Assembly: GCF_003664255.1 (NCBI RefSeq)
Contig: NZ_RCCV01000003.1
Coordinates: forward strand, 1-64,000
Direction: 5' to 3'
Length of the DNA: 64,000 bases
From: Micromonospora sp. M71_S20
Lineage (GTDB): Bacteria; Actinomycetota; Actinomycetes; Mycobacteriales; Micromonosporaceae
Shown here: piece after piece, positions 35,519 to 45,783 of the stretch
Numbering within the stretch: position 1 is the stretch's first letter
Layout: each line of letters opens with the position of its first letter
The notes under the pieces: generated by a model
Told to the model about the DNA's origin: nothing
The model's database searches: none
The model's input: only the letters and a program-made list of their open reading frames with translations
Translations under genes and position numbers: made by a program

Positions 35519-37417
35519 ATGCACGTGATGCTGGCCTGGTTCGCCGACGACAATCTGTCGGAGAGCGCCCGGCGCGCCGCGAGACATCGCTTTGAATCGG
35601 CCGTCGCCGATGTGGCGCCCGACAGTTTCGTACGACACGAATTCGGGGCCGACGACTGGGGCGTGACGGTCCTGCACCGCAGCGATCAGGGCCACTACCG
35701 GTGGCCGGTCGTCGACACCGTCGGGCCGGTCACCGCCGTGTCGCTCGGGCTGCCCGTGGGTGTCGACGTGACGGGCGGCCCGGCGGCGCTGGCCGGACGC
35801 CTGCTGGCCGGCGAGGACGTGCACCGCGAGGTGGTGCCGCCGTTCGGCCTGCTGGCCCTCGACGCGGGCGGGAACTTCGCCCTGCAACAGGACTGGATCG
35901 GCATGTGCCGGGTCTTCACGGGCGGGTCGGGCGGCCTGACGGCCTTCTGCACCCGGCCCAACCTGCTGGCCGCGTTCCTGCACGGTGACCCGCAGCCCGA
36001 CCTGGACGGCTGGATGTCGTACACCCTCTGCGGGCACTTCGGCGGCGACAGCTCCCCGGTGCGGGACGCCCGACTGCTCGGCCCCGGCGAGCGGGTGACC
36101 GGCCGCCGGCGCGACGGCGGCGGGTGGCAGCTCACCACCACCACGAGGTACGCCACCGACGACGTGGTGCGGGACGGACTGGCGGCGCAGGGTCGACCGG
36201 TGACCGAGCTGCTCGACCGCGCCGCCGACGCCATCACGGCCACCGCCGCCAGCATCCACAGCCTGTACGACGAGGACATCACCCTCGGGCTGTCGGGCGG
36301 GAAGGACTCCCGGCTCATCGCCGCGTCGCTGATCGCGGCCGGCCGGACCCCCAGGTTCCTGACCAACGAGGACACCCGCGCCGAGGGCGAGGTCGCCCGC
36401 GAGCTGGTGCGGATCCTGCGCGACAAGCGGGGACTGCACCCCGAGCACACGCTCCGGCTCGCCGGGGCGCGGGCCAACGTGCTCGGGACCGGCCTGCACG
36501 AGCGGGCCCGGCGACTGCAACGGCTGACCGACCACCAGTTCCCCTCCAGCTACCTGGTGCGCCCCGCCGGCCCCGGACGCCTGGTCGACCAGGCCGGCCC
36601 GGCCACCTTCACCGGTGCCGCCGGCGAACTCGCCACCGAGTACTGGTATCCCCCGACGGACGACGACGGCGGCCCCTCCCCGCAGGAGACCGCCCTGGCC
36701 CGGCTGCTGAACGCCGTACCGACGGGCGTCGCCGACGCGGCCGTGGTCACCGCGGAGCGGGAGAGGATCGGCGGCCTGCTCGACCACGGCAGCGGGCTCG
36801 GCCTGCACGATCTGCGCCTGGTCGACTACATCTACCTGGTGGAGCGGGTCCGCCGCTGGTACACCTCCGCCTACGCGATCGGGATGGTCACCCCGTTCCT
36901 GTCGCCCGGCTTCGTCGCCGCCACCTTCGCGTTGACTCCGCAGCAGAAGCGCGAGCGGCTGATGCACACCGGGCTGATCGCCCGCCTGGTGCCCGAGTGG
37001 GCGCAGGTCCCGTTCGTCAGCGTCTCCACCGGCCCGTCCACCGCCACCCGGGTGTGGGAGGGCGACGGCCTCCAGGCCATGGCGGAGCTGCTGGACACCG
37101 CGCACGGCCCGCTGACCCGGCTCGTCCGCCGGCCCGCCGTGGAGAAGGCGCTCCGCACCGCGGCCCGCGGCGGCCGACCCGACCAGCGGACGCTGCAACA
37201 GTTCACCTGGCTGGCGCTCGCCTCCGAGCAGCTCGAACCGGGCACCACCCGGCCCGCCACCGGCGCCGCGTACGCCCGGATCACCGCGCCCCCGCAGCAA
37301 CGCCAACCGGCCGGCGGCGCGGTCGCCCGACTGCGCTGGATCAAACGGGCCCCGTTCGGTGACCGGCTCTGGTCGGCGGTGGCCAGGCGGGTACGTCCAC
37401 GGCGACCGAGCCAGTGA
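35519..37417 (+). CDS. Asparagine-synthetase-like protein lacking the catalytic N-terminal cysteine
   Basis: 632 residues. The C-terminal half has the ATP-pyrophosphatase PP-loop SGGKDSR (259-265) and downstream synthetase elements (YIYLVERVRRWYTS... GMVTPFLSPGFV). The N-terminal half has remnants of an Ntn-type glutaminase (DWIGMCRVF, GGLTAFCTRPNLLAAF) but begins MHVML, with no Cys at position 2, so it should not use glutamine. Such proteins include beta-lactam synthetase, carbapenam synthetase and lasso-peptide cyclases (McjC class) as well as uncharacterised forms. No lasso B protein or obvious precursor lies beside it, so the substrate is open. Confidence 0.8.
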   Translation: MHVMLAWFADDNLSESARRAARHRFESAVADVAPDSFVRHEFGADDWGVTVLHRSDQGHYRWPVVDTVGPVTAVSLGLPVGVDVTGGPAALAGRLLAGEDVHREVVPPFGLLALDAGGNFALQQDWIGMCRVFTGGSGGLTAFCTRPNLLAAFLHGDPQPDLDGWMSYTLCGHFGGDSSPVRDARLLGPGERVTGRRRDGGGWQLTTTTRYATDDVVRDGLAAQGRPVTELLDRAADAITATAASIHSLYDEDITLGLSGGKDSRLIAASLIAAGRTPRFLTNEDTRAEGEVARELVRILRDKRGLHPEHTLRLAGARANVLGTGLHERARRLQRLTDHQFPSSYLVRPAGPGRLVDQAGPATFTGAAGELATEYWYPPTDDDGGPSPQETALARLLNAVPTGVADAAVVTAERERIGGLLDHGSGLGLHDLRLVDYIYLVERVRRWYTSAYAIGMVTPFLSPGFVAATFALTPQQKRERLMHTGLIARLVPEWAQVPFVSVSTGPSTATRVWEGDGLQAMAELLDTAHGPLTRLVRRPAVEKALRTAARGGRPDQRTLQQFTWLALASEQLEPGTTRPATGAAYARITAPPQQRQPAGGAVARLRWIKRAPFGDRLWSAVARRVRPRRPSQ

Positions 37418-37456
37418 GCGGGCCGGGGGAGTAGCCGACCCATCGACGATGTCCTA

Positions 37457-37486
37457 TTGCGAAGCCTGCGTGACCACGAGTAGCTT
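37457..37486 (+). promoter_or_regulatory. Putative promoter of the mannanase gene
   Basis: TTGCGA (37457-37462), 18-nt spacer, TAGCTT (37481-37486), giving a leader of about 130 nt. No CebR-type or other sugar-repressor palindrome was seen. Confidence 0.4.
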
Positions 37487-37623
37487 GGCACCGTCGCAGA
37501 GCCGAGCCGGCCTCGCACCCGTACGTCGCACTCGTCACGAGCGCGCCGCGCACCGCCATCCGCGTGCGCCTGGGCAGGCGTGCCTGTGCCCCGATCTGTC
37601 GGGGCCTCACCCTGAGGTAGGCC

Positions 37624-38994
37624 ATGAAGAGAAGACTGCTCTCCGTCGGCGCCGCGCTGCTCGCCGTCGCCGCGTCCGTCCTGGTGTTCGTCAAGCCGGC
37701 GGACGCGGCCGTGGGACTGCACGTCGACGGACGCAACATCGTCGAGGCGAACGGCCAGCCGTTCGTCATGCGAGGTGTCAACCACCCCCACGTCTGGTAC
37801 ACGGGCGAGACCGACTCGTTCGCCGACGTCAAGGCGCTCGGCGCCAACACCGTCCGGGTGGTGCTGGGCAGCGGCAAGCGCTGGGGTCCGTCCACCGACG
37901 TCGCCGACGTGATCTCACTGTGCAAGCAGAACCGGCTGATCTGCGTGCTGGAGGTCCACGACACCACCGGCTACGGCGAGGAGGGCGCCGCCGCGTCGCT
38001 CGACGAGGCGGTCGACTACTGGATCAGCCAGAAGAGCGCCCTCGTCGGCCAGGAGAACTACGTCGTCATCAACATCGGCAACGAGCCGATCGGCAACGTC
38101 GACGCCGGCCAGTGGACCGCCGCGACCACCGCCGCGATCACGAAGATGCGCGCCAGCGGCTTCGAGCACCTGCTCATGGTCGACGCGCCCAACTGGGGTC
38201 AGGACTGGCAGTACGTCATGCGGGACAACGCGCAGGCGATCCTGGACGCCGACAGCCGGCAGAACACCGTGCTGTCCATCCACATGTACGCGGTGTTCAA
38301 CACGGCCACGGCCATCACCGACTACCTGGACCGGTTCGAGGACAACGGGTGGCCACTGGTCATCGGCGAGTTCGGCTGGCGGTTCAACGCCAACGAGGTC
38401 GACCACGAGACGATCCTGGCCGAGTCGCAGGCCCGTGGTCTGGGCTACCTCGGCTGGTCCTGGAGCGGCAACACCGACCCGATCCTGGACATGGCCACCA
38501 GCTTCGACCCCGCGCGGCTCACCACCTGGGGCGAGCGGATCTTCAACGGCGCCAACGGCATAAAGGCCACCGCCAGGGAGGCCACGATCTTCGGCGGTGG
38601 GCCGAGCCCCACCGCGACGGTGACGCCCACGGTCAGCCCGACGGTCTCGCCGACCCCGACGGACCCGCCCACCCCCACCCCGACCAGCGGCGACAAGTCC
38701 TGCACCGCCGCCTACCGGATCGTGGGCCAGTGGCCGGGCGGCTTCCAGGGGGAGATCCGGATCACCGCCGGGAGCGCGGCGATCAGCGGCTGGATCGTGA
38801 CGTGGGCCCTCGCCTCAGGCCAGGCCGTCAACCAGGCCTGGAACGCGACGGTCACCACCAGCGGATCCACCGTCGCCGCGCGCAACGTGAGCTACAACGG
38901 CAGTCTCGGCCCGGGTGCCGACACGGTCATCGGCTTCCTCGGCTCGTGGAGCGGCACCAACCCCGTTCCGCCGCTGACCTGCACCGCCACCTGA
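37624..38994 (+). CDS. Secreted endo-beta-1,4-mannanase (GH5) with CBM2
   Basis: 456 residues. Signal peptide MKRRLLSVGAALL... with a likely cut after ADA (about 28). The GH5 domain (about 30-310) has VNIGNEP-type acid/base Glu (NIGNEP, E154) and the nucleophile in IGEFG (E249). GLHVDGRNIVEANGQPFVMRG and EVHDTTGYGE closely resemble Streptomyces mannanases (subfamily GH5_8 by recall). A Thr/Pro linker (about 318-355) leads to a family 2 carbohydrate-binding module (360-456) with Cys at both ends and surface Trp residues that bind crystalline polysaccharide. It cleaves mannan outside the cell. GAGGTAGG precedes the ATG. Confidence 0.93.
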   Translation: MKRRLLSVGAALLAVAASVLVFVKPADAAVGLHVDGRNIVEANGQPFVMRGVNHPHVWYTGETDSFADVKALGANTVRVVLGSGKRWGPSTDVADVISLCKQNRLICVLEVHDTTGYGEEGAAASLDEAVDYWISQKSALVGQENYVVINIGNEPIGNVDAGQWTAATTAAITKMRASGFEHLLMVDAPNWGQDWQYVMRDNAQAILDADSRQNTVLSIHMYAVFNTATAITDYLDRFEDNGWPLVIGEFGWRFNANEVDHETILAESQARGLGYLGWSWSGNTDPILDMATSFDPARLTTWGERIFNGANGIKATAREATIFGGGPSPTATVTPTVSPTVSPTPTDPPTPTPTSGDKSCTAAYRIVGQWPGGFQGEIRITAGSAAISGWIVTWALASGQAVNQAWNATVTTSGSTVAARNVSYNGSLGPGADTVIGFLGSWSGTNPVPPLTCTAT

Positions 38995-39002
38995 CGGCCG
39001 AC

Positions 39003-39037
39003 CGTGCGGGCCGGGCGTGGTCAGCCCGGCCCGCACG
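39003..39037. terminator. Mannanase terminator hairpin
   Basis: Perfect 14-bp stem (39003-39016 with 39024-39037) and 7-nt loop, nine bases after the stop and before the convergent DUF397 gene. Confidence 0.82.
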
Positions 39038-39064
39038 ATCGGGCAGGCAGCGGTCAGCCCGGCC

Positions 39065-39283
39065 TCAGTCCAGGTCGAACTCGCCGTCCTGGGCGCCGGC
39101 GACGAAGGCGTCCCACTCGGCCTGCGTGAAGACCAGGACGGGGCCGTCCGGCTCGGCGGAGTTGCGCATGCCGATCAGGTCGTCGACGAAGGCGACCTCG
39201 ACGGCGCTCTCGGAGGTGTCACCCTCGGCCCGCTGCCAGACCGCCCGGGAGAGGTCGAAGTCGCCCTTGGGGTGCGAAGCCAT
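39065..39283 (-). CDS. DUF397 domain-containing small protein
   Basis: 72 residues. VEVAFVDDLIGMRNSAEPDGPVLVFTQAEWDAFVAGA contains the DUF397 core (V-A-ΔIGMRDS-x-PDGPVLxFT-x-xEWxAF). These proteins are abundant in actinomycetes, usually next to an XRE-type regulator with which they form toxin-antitoxin-like or regulatory pairs. No XRE gene is adjacent here, so it is an orphan. GGAGG lies 9 nt before the ATG. Confidence 0.9.
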   Translation of the reverse strand: MASHPKGDFDLSRAVWQRAEGDTSESAVEVAFVDDLIGMRNSAEPDGPVLVFTQAEWDAFVAGAQDGEFDLD

Positions 39284-39352
39284 CGTTCAGTCCTCCAGTG
39301 CCACGGGTCATGGGGGAGACACGTACGGTTCCCCATCGGGCAGGATAAGCGG

Positions 39353-41869
<2,517 letters not shown>

Positions 41870-41892
41870 CGCCGCCCGCCGGGCGGGACGGT

Positions 41893-41916
41893 CCGGCGGC
41901 CCCCCGGGGCCGCCGG
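41893..41916 (+). terminator. pepN terminator hairpin
   Basis: 10-bp stem (41893-41902 with 41907-41916) and 4-nt loop, 23 bases after the pepN stop and just upstream of the nadD promoter. Confidence 0.7.
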
Positions 41917-41928
41917 TTCCGCCCGGCC

Positions 41929-41934
41929 TAGGAT
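41929..41934 (+). promoter_or_regulatory. -10 element TAGGAT, leaderless type (nadD)
   Basis: TAGGAT ends 6 nt before the nadD GTG; no Shine-Dalgarno sequence. Confidence 0.6.
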
Positions 41935-41940
41935 CGCGGG

Positions 41941-42537
41941 GTGGAGGAAGACATCCGGCGGGTCGGCATCATGGGCGGCACCTTCGACCCGATCCACCAC
42001 GGGCACCTCGTCGCGGCCAGCGAGGTGGCGGACCGGTTCGGGCTGGACGAGGTGGTCTTCGTCCCCACCGGCCAGCCGTGGCAGAAGGCGGACGAGCCGG
42101 TCAGCCCGGCGGAGGACCGCTACCTGATGACGGTCATCGCCACCGCCTCCAACCCCCGCTTCCAGGTCAGCCGGGTCGACATCGACCGGGGTGGGCCCAC
42201 CTACACCGTCGACACCCTGCGCGACCTGCACGCCGAGTACGGCCCGAAGGTGCAGCTGTTCTTCATCACGGGGGCGGACGCGCTGGAGCGGATCCTCTCG
42301 TGGAAGGACCTGGACGAGATCTTCGAGCTGGCCCACTTCATCGGCGTGACCCGGCCGGGCTTCGAGCTGACCGCCGCGCACCTGCCGGCCGACACGGTGA
42401 GCCTGGTGCAGGTCCCGGCCATGGCCATCTCGTCCACGGACTGCCGGGCCCGGGTCGCCCGGGGGGAGCCGGTCTGGTACCTGGTGCCGGACGGTGTGGT
42501 GCAGTACATCGGCAAGCGACGCCTCTATCAGCCGTGA
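41941..42537 (+). CDS. nadD: Nicotinate-nucleotide adenylyltransferase
   Basis: Joins nicotinate mononucleotide and ATP to make deamido-NAD in NAD synthesis. 198 residues with [11 protein letters not shown] (12-22) containing the HxGH nucleotidyl-transfer motif and the ISST motif near residue 162 (MAISSTDCR). Normal NadD length. It heads the nadD-rsfS-phosphatase run, normally near obg in actinobacteria but separated here by an accessory block. Confidence 0.96.
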   Translation: MEEDIRRVGIMGGTFDPIHHGHLVAASEVADRFGLDEVVFVPTGQPWQKADEPVSPAEDRYLMTVIATASNPRFQVSRVDIDRGGPTYTVDTLRDLHAEYGPKVQLFFITGADALERILSWKDLDEIFELAHFIGVTRPGFELTAAHLPADTVSLVQVPAMAISSTDCRARVARGEPVWYLVPDGVVQYIGKRRLYQP

Positions 42538-42647
42538 TTCAGCCCGGTATGGGATGGTCCGGGCGGGTAACGGGCCAGAACTGACGAGTCGGGATTCCAC
42601 CGGGTGTGAGACGCTTGGAGGATCGCACGGTTGATCGAAGGAGAACG

Positions 42648-43058
42648 GTGACAATTTCCGAACGCGCCCACGAGTTGGCCATCGCCGCCGCCCAGGCCGC
42701 GGCCGACAAGAAGGCGCAGGACATCGTCATCATCGACGTGGGCGACCAACTCGCCATCACCGACGCGTTCCTGCTCGCCGCGGCTCCCAACGAGCGTCAG
42801 GTGCTCGCCATCGTCGATGCCATCGAGGAGCGGCTGCTCGAGCTGCCGGAGAAGGCCAAGCCGGTCCGGCGCGAGGGCGAGCGGGGCGGCCGGTGGGTGC
42901 TGCTCGACTACGTCGACATCGTGGTGCACGTCCAGCACACCGAGGAGCGCGAGTTCTACGCCCTCGACCGGCTCTGGAAGGACTGCCCGACGATCCCGTT
43001 CGTCGACCGCGACCTCGTCGACGCCGAGTCCGGCACCGGCTCCACCACCGCGGAATGA
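42648..43058 (+). CDS. rsfS: Ribosomal silencing factor RsfS
   Basis: Binds ribosomal protein uL14 and blocks 30S-50S joining when nutrients are short. 136 residues. DIVIIDVGDQLAITDAFLLAAAPNERQV and LLDYVDIVVHVQHTEEREFYALDRLW are the two family blocks (usual ...DxxVHxF/Q...R..Y.LE.LW). The GTG has AAGGAGA 6 nt upstream. The stop overlaps the next ATG. Confidence 0.96.
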   Translation: MTISERAHELAIAAAQAAADKKAQDIVIIDVGDQLAITDAFLLAAAPNERQVLAIVDAIEERLLELPEKAKPVRREGERGGRWVLLDYVDIVVHVQHTEEREFYALDRLWKDCPTIPFVDRDLVDAESGTGSTTAE

Positions 43059-43681
43059 CCCGCCTGATCATCTGGCGGCACGGCAACACCGACTGGAACG
43101 CCGCCAGCCGGGTCCAGGGGCAGACCGACGTACCGCTGAACGACCTCGGCCGCGAGCAGGCCCGCACCGCGGCGCCCCTGCTGGCCGGGCTGAGCCCGGA
43201 CGCCATCGTGGCCAGCGACCTGAGCCGCGCGGCGGACACCGCCGGCGCGCTGGCCGCGCTGACCGGGCTGCCGGTGCGCACCGACCCGCGGCTGCGCGAG
43301 CGGCACTTCGGGTCCTGGCAGGGGCTGGCCCTCACCGAGGCCGCCGAGCGCCACCCCGCCGAGTTCGCCCGCTGGCGGGCGGGAGACCCGGACCCCGGCG
43401 CCGGCATCGAGACCCTCGACGACCTCGGCAAGCGGGTCGGCGCGGCCCTGTCCGACGCCGCCGACGCCGTGCCCGGCGGCACCGTGGTGGTGGCCACTCA
43501 CGGCGGCGCGGCCCGGCAGGGCTGCGGGCACCTGCTCGGCTGGGAGCACGCCGTCCTGCGCACCATCGGCTCGTTGCAGAACTGCCACTGGACCGAGCTG
43601 CGCCACGACGCCGCCCGGGGCTGGCACCTGCGGGCCCACAACGTCGGCCTGATCACCGTCCCGGCCACCGAGGCCGTCTGA
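43055..43681 (+). CDS. Histidine phosphatase family protein
   Basis: 208 residues. The phosphohistidine motif is IIWRHGNTDWN (RHG at 8-10), with ERHFGSWQG (acid Glu) and VVATHGGAARQ (second catalytic His). It belongs to the phosphoglycerate-mutase-like superfamily, probably a phosphatase with a broad or unknown substrate; in mycobacteria the homologue next to rsfS is annotated as glucosyl-3-phosphoglycerate phosphatase, which I cite as a possibility only. ATGA overlap with rsfS. Confidence 0.88.
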   Translation: MTRLIIWRHGNTDWNAASRVQGQTDVPLNDLGREQARTAAPLLAGLSPDAIVASDLSRAADTAGALAALTGLPVRTDPRLRERHFGSWQGLALTEAAERHPAEFARWRAGDPDPGAGIETLDDLGKRVGAALSDAADAVPGGTVVVATHGGAARQGCGHLLGWEHAVLRTIGSLQNCHWTELRHDAARGWHLRAHNVGLITVPATEAV

Positions 43682-43707
43682 CCCGGGCGGCGCCCGGCGA
43701 CATCGGC

Positions 43708-43713
43708 TAGCGT
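43708..43713 (+). promoter_or_regulatory. -10 element TAGCGT, leaderless type (degV)
   Basis: TAGCGT ends 7 nt before the ATG at 43721; no Shine-Dalgarno sequence. Confidence 0.6.
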
Positions 43714-43720
43714 GCCGGGC

Positions 43721-44581
43721 ATGCCCGTCGCGGTCGTCACCGACTCCACCGCCTATCTCCCGCCCGAGCTGCTGCGCGACCACCGGCTGACGGTGGTGCC
43801 GCTGGCTGTCGTGCTCAACGGCGCCGAGGGGCTGGAGGGGGTGGAGACCACCCCCGCCGACGCCGCCCGGGCGCTCGGCGGCCGGCGCGTCTCGGCGAGC
43901 ACCTCCCGCCCCGCGCCGGAGCAGTTCGCCCGGACGTACCGGGAGCTGCTCGACGCGGGCGCCGACGGGATCGTCTCGGTGCACCTGTCGGCCGAGCTCT
44001 CCGGCACGGTCGAGGCCGCCCGGCTGGCCGCCGCCGGGTTCGACGACCGGGTCGCCGTGGTCGACAGCCGCTCGACCGGCATGGGCCTCGGCTTCCCCGC
44101 CGTCGCCGCCGCCACGGCCGCCGAGCGGGGCGAGGACCTGCCGGCGGTACGCGACGCGGCGGTCGACGCCATCGCCCGCACCAGCATCTGGTTCTACGTC
44201 GACACGCTGGAGTTCCTCCGCCGGGGCGGCCGGATCGGCGCCGCCGAGGCGCTGCTCGGCACCGCCCTGTCGGTCAAGCCGATCATGCACATGCCGGACG
44301 GCGCGATCGTCCTCAGGGACAAGGTGCGTACGGCCAGCCGGGGCGTGGCACGGCTGGTCGACCTGGCCGTCGAGGCTGCCGGGGACGCCGAGGTCGACCT
44401 GGCCGTGCACCACCTCGCCGCGCCGCAGCGGGCCGAGGCGCTGCTGGAGGCGCTGACGGTCCGGCTGGGTGACCGCCTGCACGACTCGTACGTCTCGGAG
44501 GCCGGCGCGGTGGTCGCCGCGCACGCCGGGCCCGGCCTGGCCTGCGTCGTCGTGCACCGCCGACCCTCGACCCCCGGCTAG
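43721..44581 (+). CDS. DegV family fatty-acid-binding protein
   Basis: 286 residues. The N-terminus VAVVTDSTAYLPPELL, the STSRPAPEQF motif, HLSAELSGT and VDTLEFLRRGGRIG are the DegV signature that encloses a bound fatty acid. Firmicute homologues (FakB) present fatty acids to a kinase; no FakA-like kinase is in the window. ATG at 43721 is preferred over GTG at 43712 because the latter overlaps the -10 element. Confidence 0.93.
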   Translation: MPVAVVTDSTAYLPPELLRDHRLTVVPLAVVLNGAEGLEGVETTPADAARALGGRRVSASTSRPAPEQFARTYRELLDAGADGIVSVHLSAELSGTVEAARLAAAGFDDRVAVVDSRSTGMGLGFPAVAAATAAERGEDLPAVRDAAVDAIARTSIWFYVDTLEFLRRGGRIGAAEALLGTALSVKPIMHMPDGAIVLRDKVRTASRGVARLVDLAVEAAGDAEVDLAVHHLAAPQRAEALLEALTVRLGDRLHDSYVSEAGAVVAAHAGPGLACVVVHRRPSTPG

Positions 44582-44862
44582 CCGCGACCCGGCACTTCCC
44601 GCGCTCGACCCGGCACGCCCCGCGCCCGTCCGGGCGCGCCGGCGGGGCCGGCTGCGACGGTCCCGCGCCGACGGGGGCCTGTCGAGCTGCCCCGCCGGGC
44701 GGTCCGTGTTCGGGCCGGACCGGGAGGCGCACTGACCTGCGGCTGTTCGCCGCCCTAGCACATCGGCCCCTTGATCAGGCGGTTGTCCACAGGCGGCGCC
44801 GTCGTCCACAGCCGGGCGCCGACCGGCCCCGCGTCCCGTCGTCGCGGACCTAGCCTCGCGTC
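44582..44862. other. Intergenic region with no recognised gene
   Basis: About 280 bases of GC-rich spacer between degV and comEA. I see no gene, RNA or strong hairpin, only the comEA -10 element at its end. Confidence 0.5.
44851..44856 (+). promoter_or_regulatory. -10 element TAGCCT, leaderless type (comEA)
   Basis: TAGCCT ends 6 nt before the comEA GTG at 44863. Confidence 0.6.
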
Positions 44863-45783
44863 GTGTCAGACGACGAGGAGACGGTGGTCCGGGAACGACT
44901 GCGCCGGCTGGTGGCGGGCCGGCCGTCGACCGCTCCGCGGACGCACCCGGGCGGGTCGGCCGGCCCCGTGGGATGGTCCGACGAACCCGTCGGGCCGTCC
45001 GTCGACGATCCGGGCCTGGTCGGGGTGTCGGAGCCGGTCCCGTCGTCGCCCCGCGCACCGTCGTCGTCTCTCGCCGGCGCGGCGGAGCCGCCGGAACCCG
45101 ACCCGCCGGCCCGCGCCCCCGAGGCCGGTGTGGCGCCCCGGTTGCCGGGGCCCGGGGCGTTCGACCCCGGGCGGCGGGGGGTGCGCGCGCTGGCCGCCGT
45201 CGCCGTCGTGGTGGTGCTCGTGGCCGGCTTCTGGGCCTGGCGGTCCCGACCACAGGCCGAGCCCGTCCGCCCGGTGGCCACCGCCGGGGCGTCCGATGCG
45301 GCGGTGACCGGCCTCGCGGAACCGGCCGCCACGCCGGCCGGCGAGCTGGTCGTCGCGGTCGCCGGAAAGGTACGCCGCCCCGGGCTGGTCCGGGTTCCGG
45401 CCGGCGCGCGGGTCGCGGACGCCGTGGAGGCTGCCGGCGGGGCGCTGCCGGGGGTGGACGTGGCCCTGCTCAACCCGGCCCGGAAGGTCACCGACGGCGA
45501 GCTGATCCTGGTCGGCGTCGCGGCACCACCGGGCGCGGCACCCCCGCCCGGGGCGGCTGCCGGCGGCGCGCCGGGGGCGCCCGGCGCGGGTGGCCGGCTC
45601 AACCTCAACACCGCGACGCTCGCGCAGCTCGACGCGCTGCCGGGCGTCGGCCCGGTGCTCGCCCAGCGCATCCTCGCCCACCGCGACCAGCAGGGCGGCT
45701 TCCGCTCGGTCGGCGACCTGCGCCAGGTCGACGGCATCGGCGACGCCCGCTACGAGCAGCTCAAGGACCTGGTGACGGTGTGA
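44863..45783 (+). CDS. comEA: ComEA family DNA-binding competence protein
   Basis: 306 residues. A disordered Pro-rich cytoplasmic tail of about 100 residues precedes one membrane helix (107-126). An SLBB domain (about 160-217) and a Gly/Pro linker follow, then the helix-hairpin-helix DNA-binding domain (from about 247: RLNLNTATLAQLDALPGVGPVLAQRIL). It would bind incoming DNA outside the membrane and hand it to ComEC. The long N-terminal tail is common in actinobacteria. GTG overlap with comEC. Confidence 0.93.
   Translation: MSDDEETVVRERLRRLVAGRPSTAPRTHPGGSAGPVGWSDEPVGPSVDDPGLVGVSEPVPSSPRAPSSSLAGAAEPPEPDPPARAPEAGVAPRLPGPGAFDPGRRGVRALAAVAVVVVLVAGFWAWRSRPQAEPVRPVATAGASDAAVTGLAEPAATPAGELVVAVAGKVRRPGLVRVPAGARVADAVEAAGGALPGVDVALLNPARKVTDGELILVGVAAPPGAAPPPGAAAGGAPGAPGAGGRLNLNTATLAQLDALPGVGPVLAQRILAHRDQQGGFRSVGDLRQVDGIGDARYEQLKDLVTV

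Noticed and set aside
35220..35595. A lasso or other RiPP precursor gene upstream of the asparagine-synthetase-like gene
   Set aside because: Short frames exist but lack good ribosome sites, a recognisable leader or core, and a B-type partner protein. Kept only as a question in the findings.
39065..39283. A DUF397/XRE regulatory pair
   Set aside because: No XRE-type gene is adjacent on either side.
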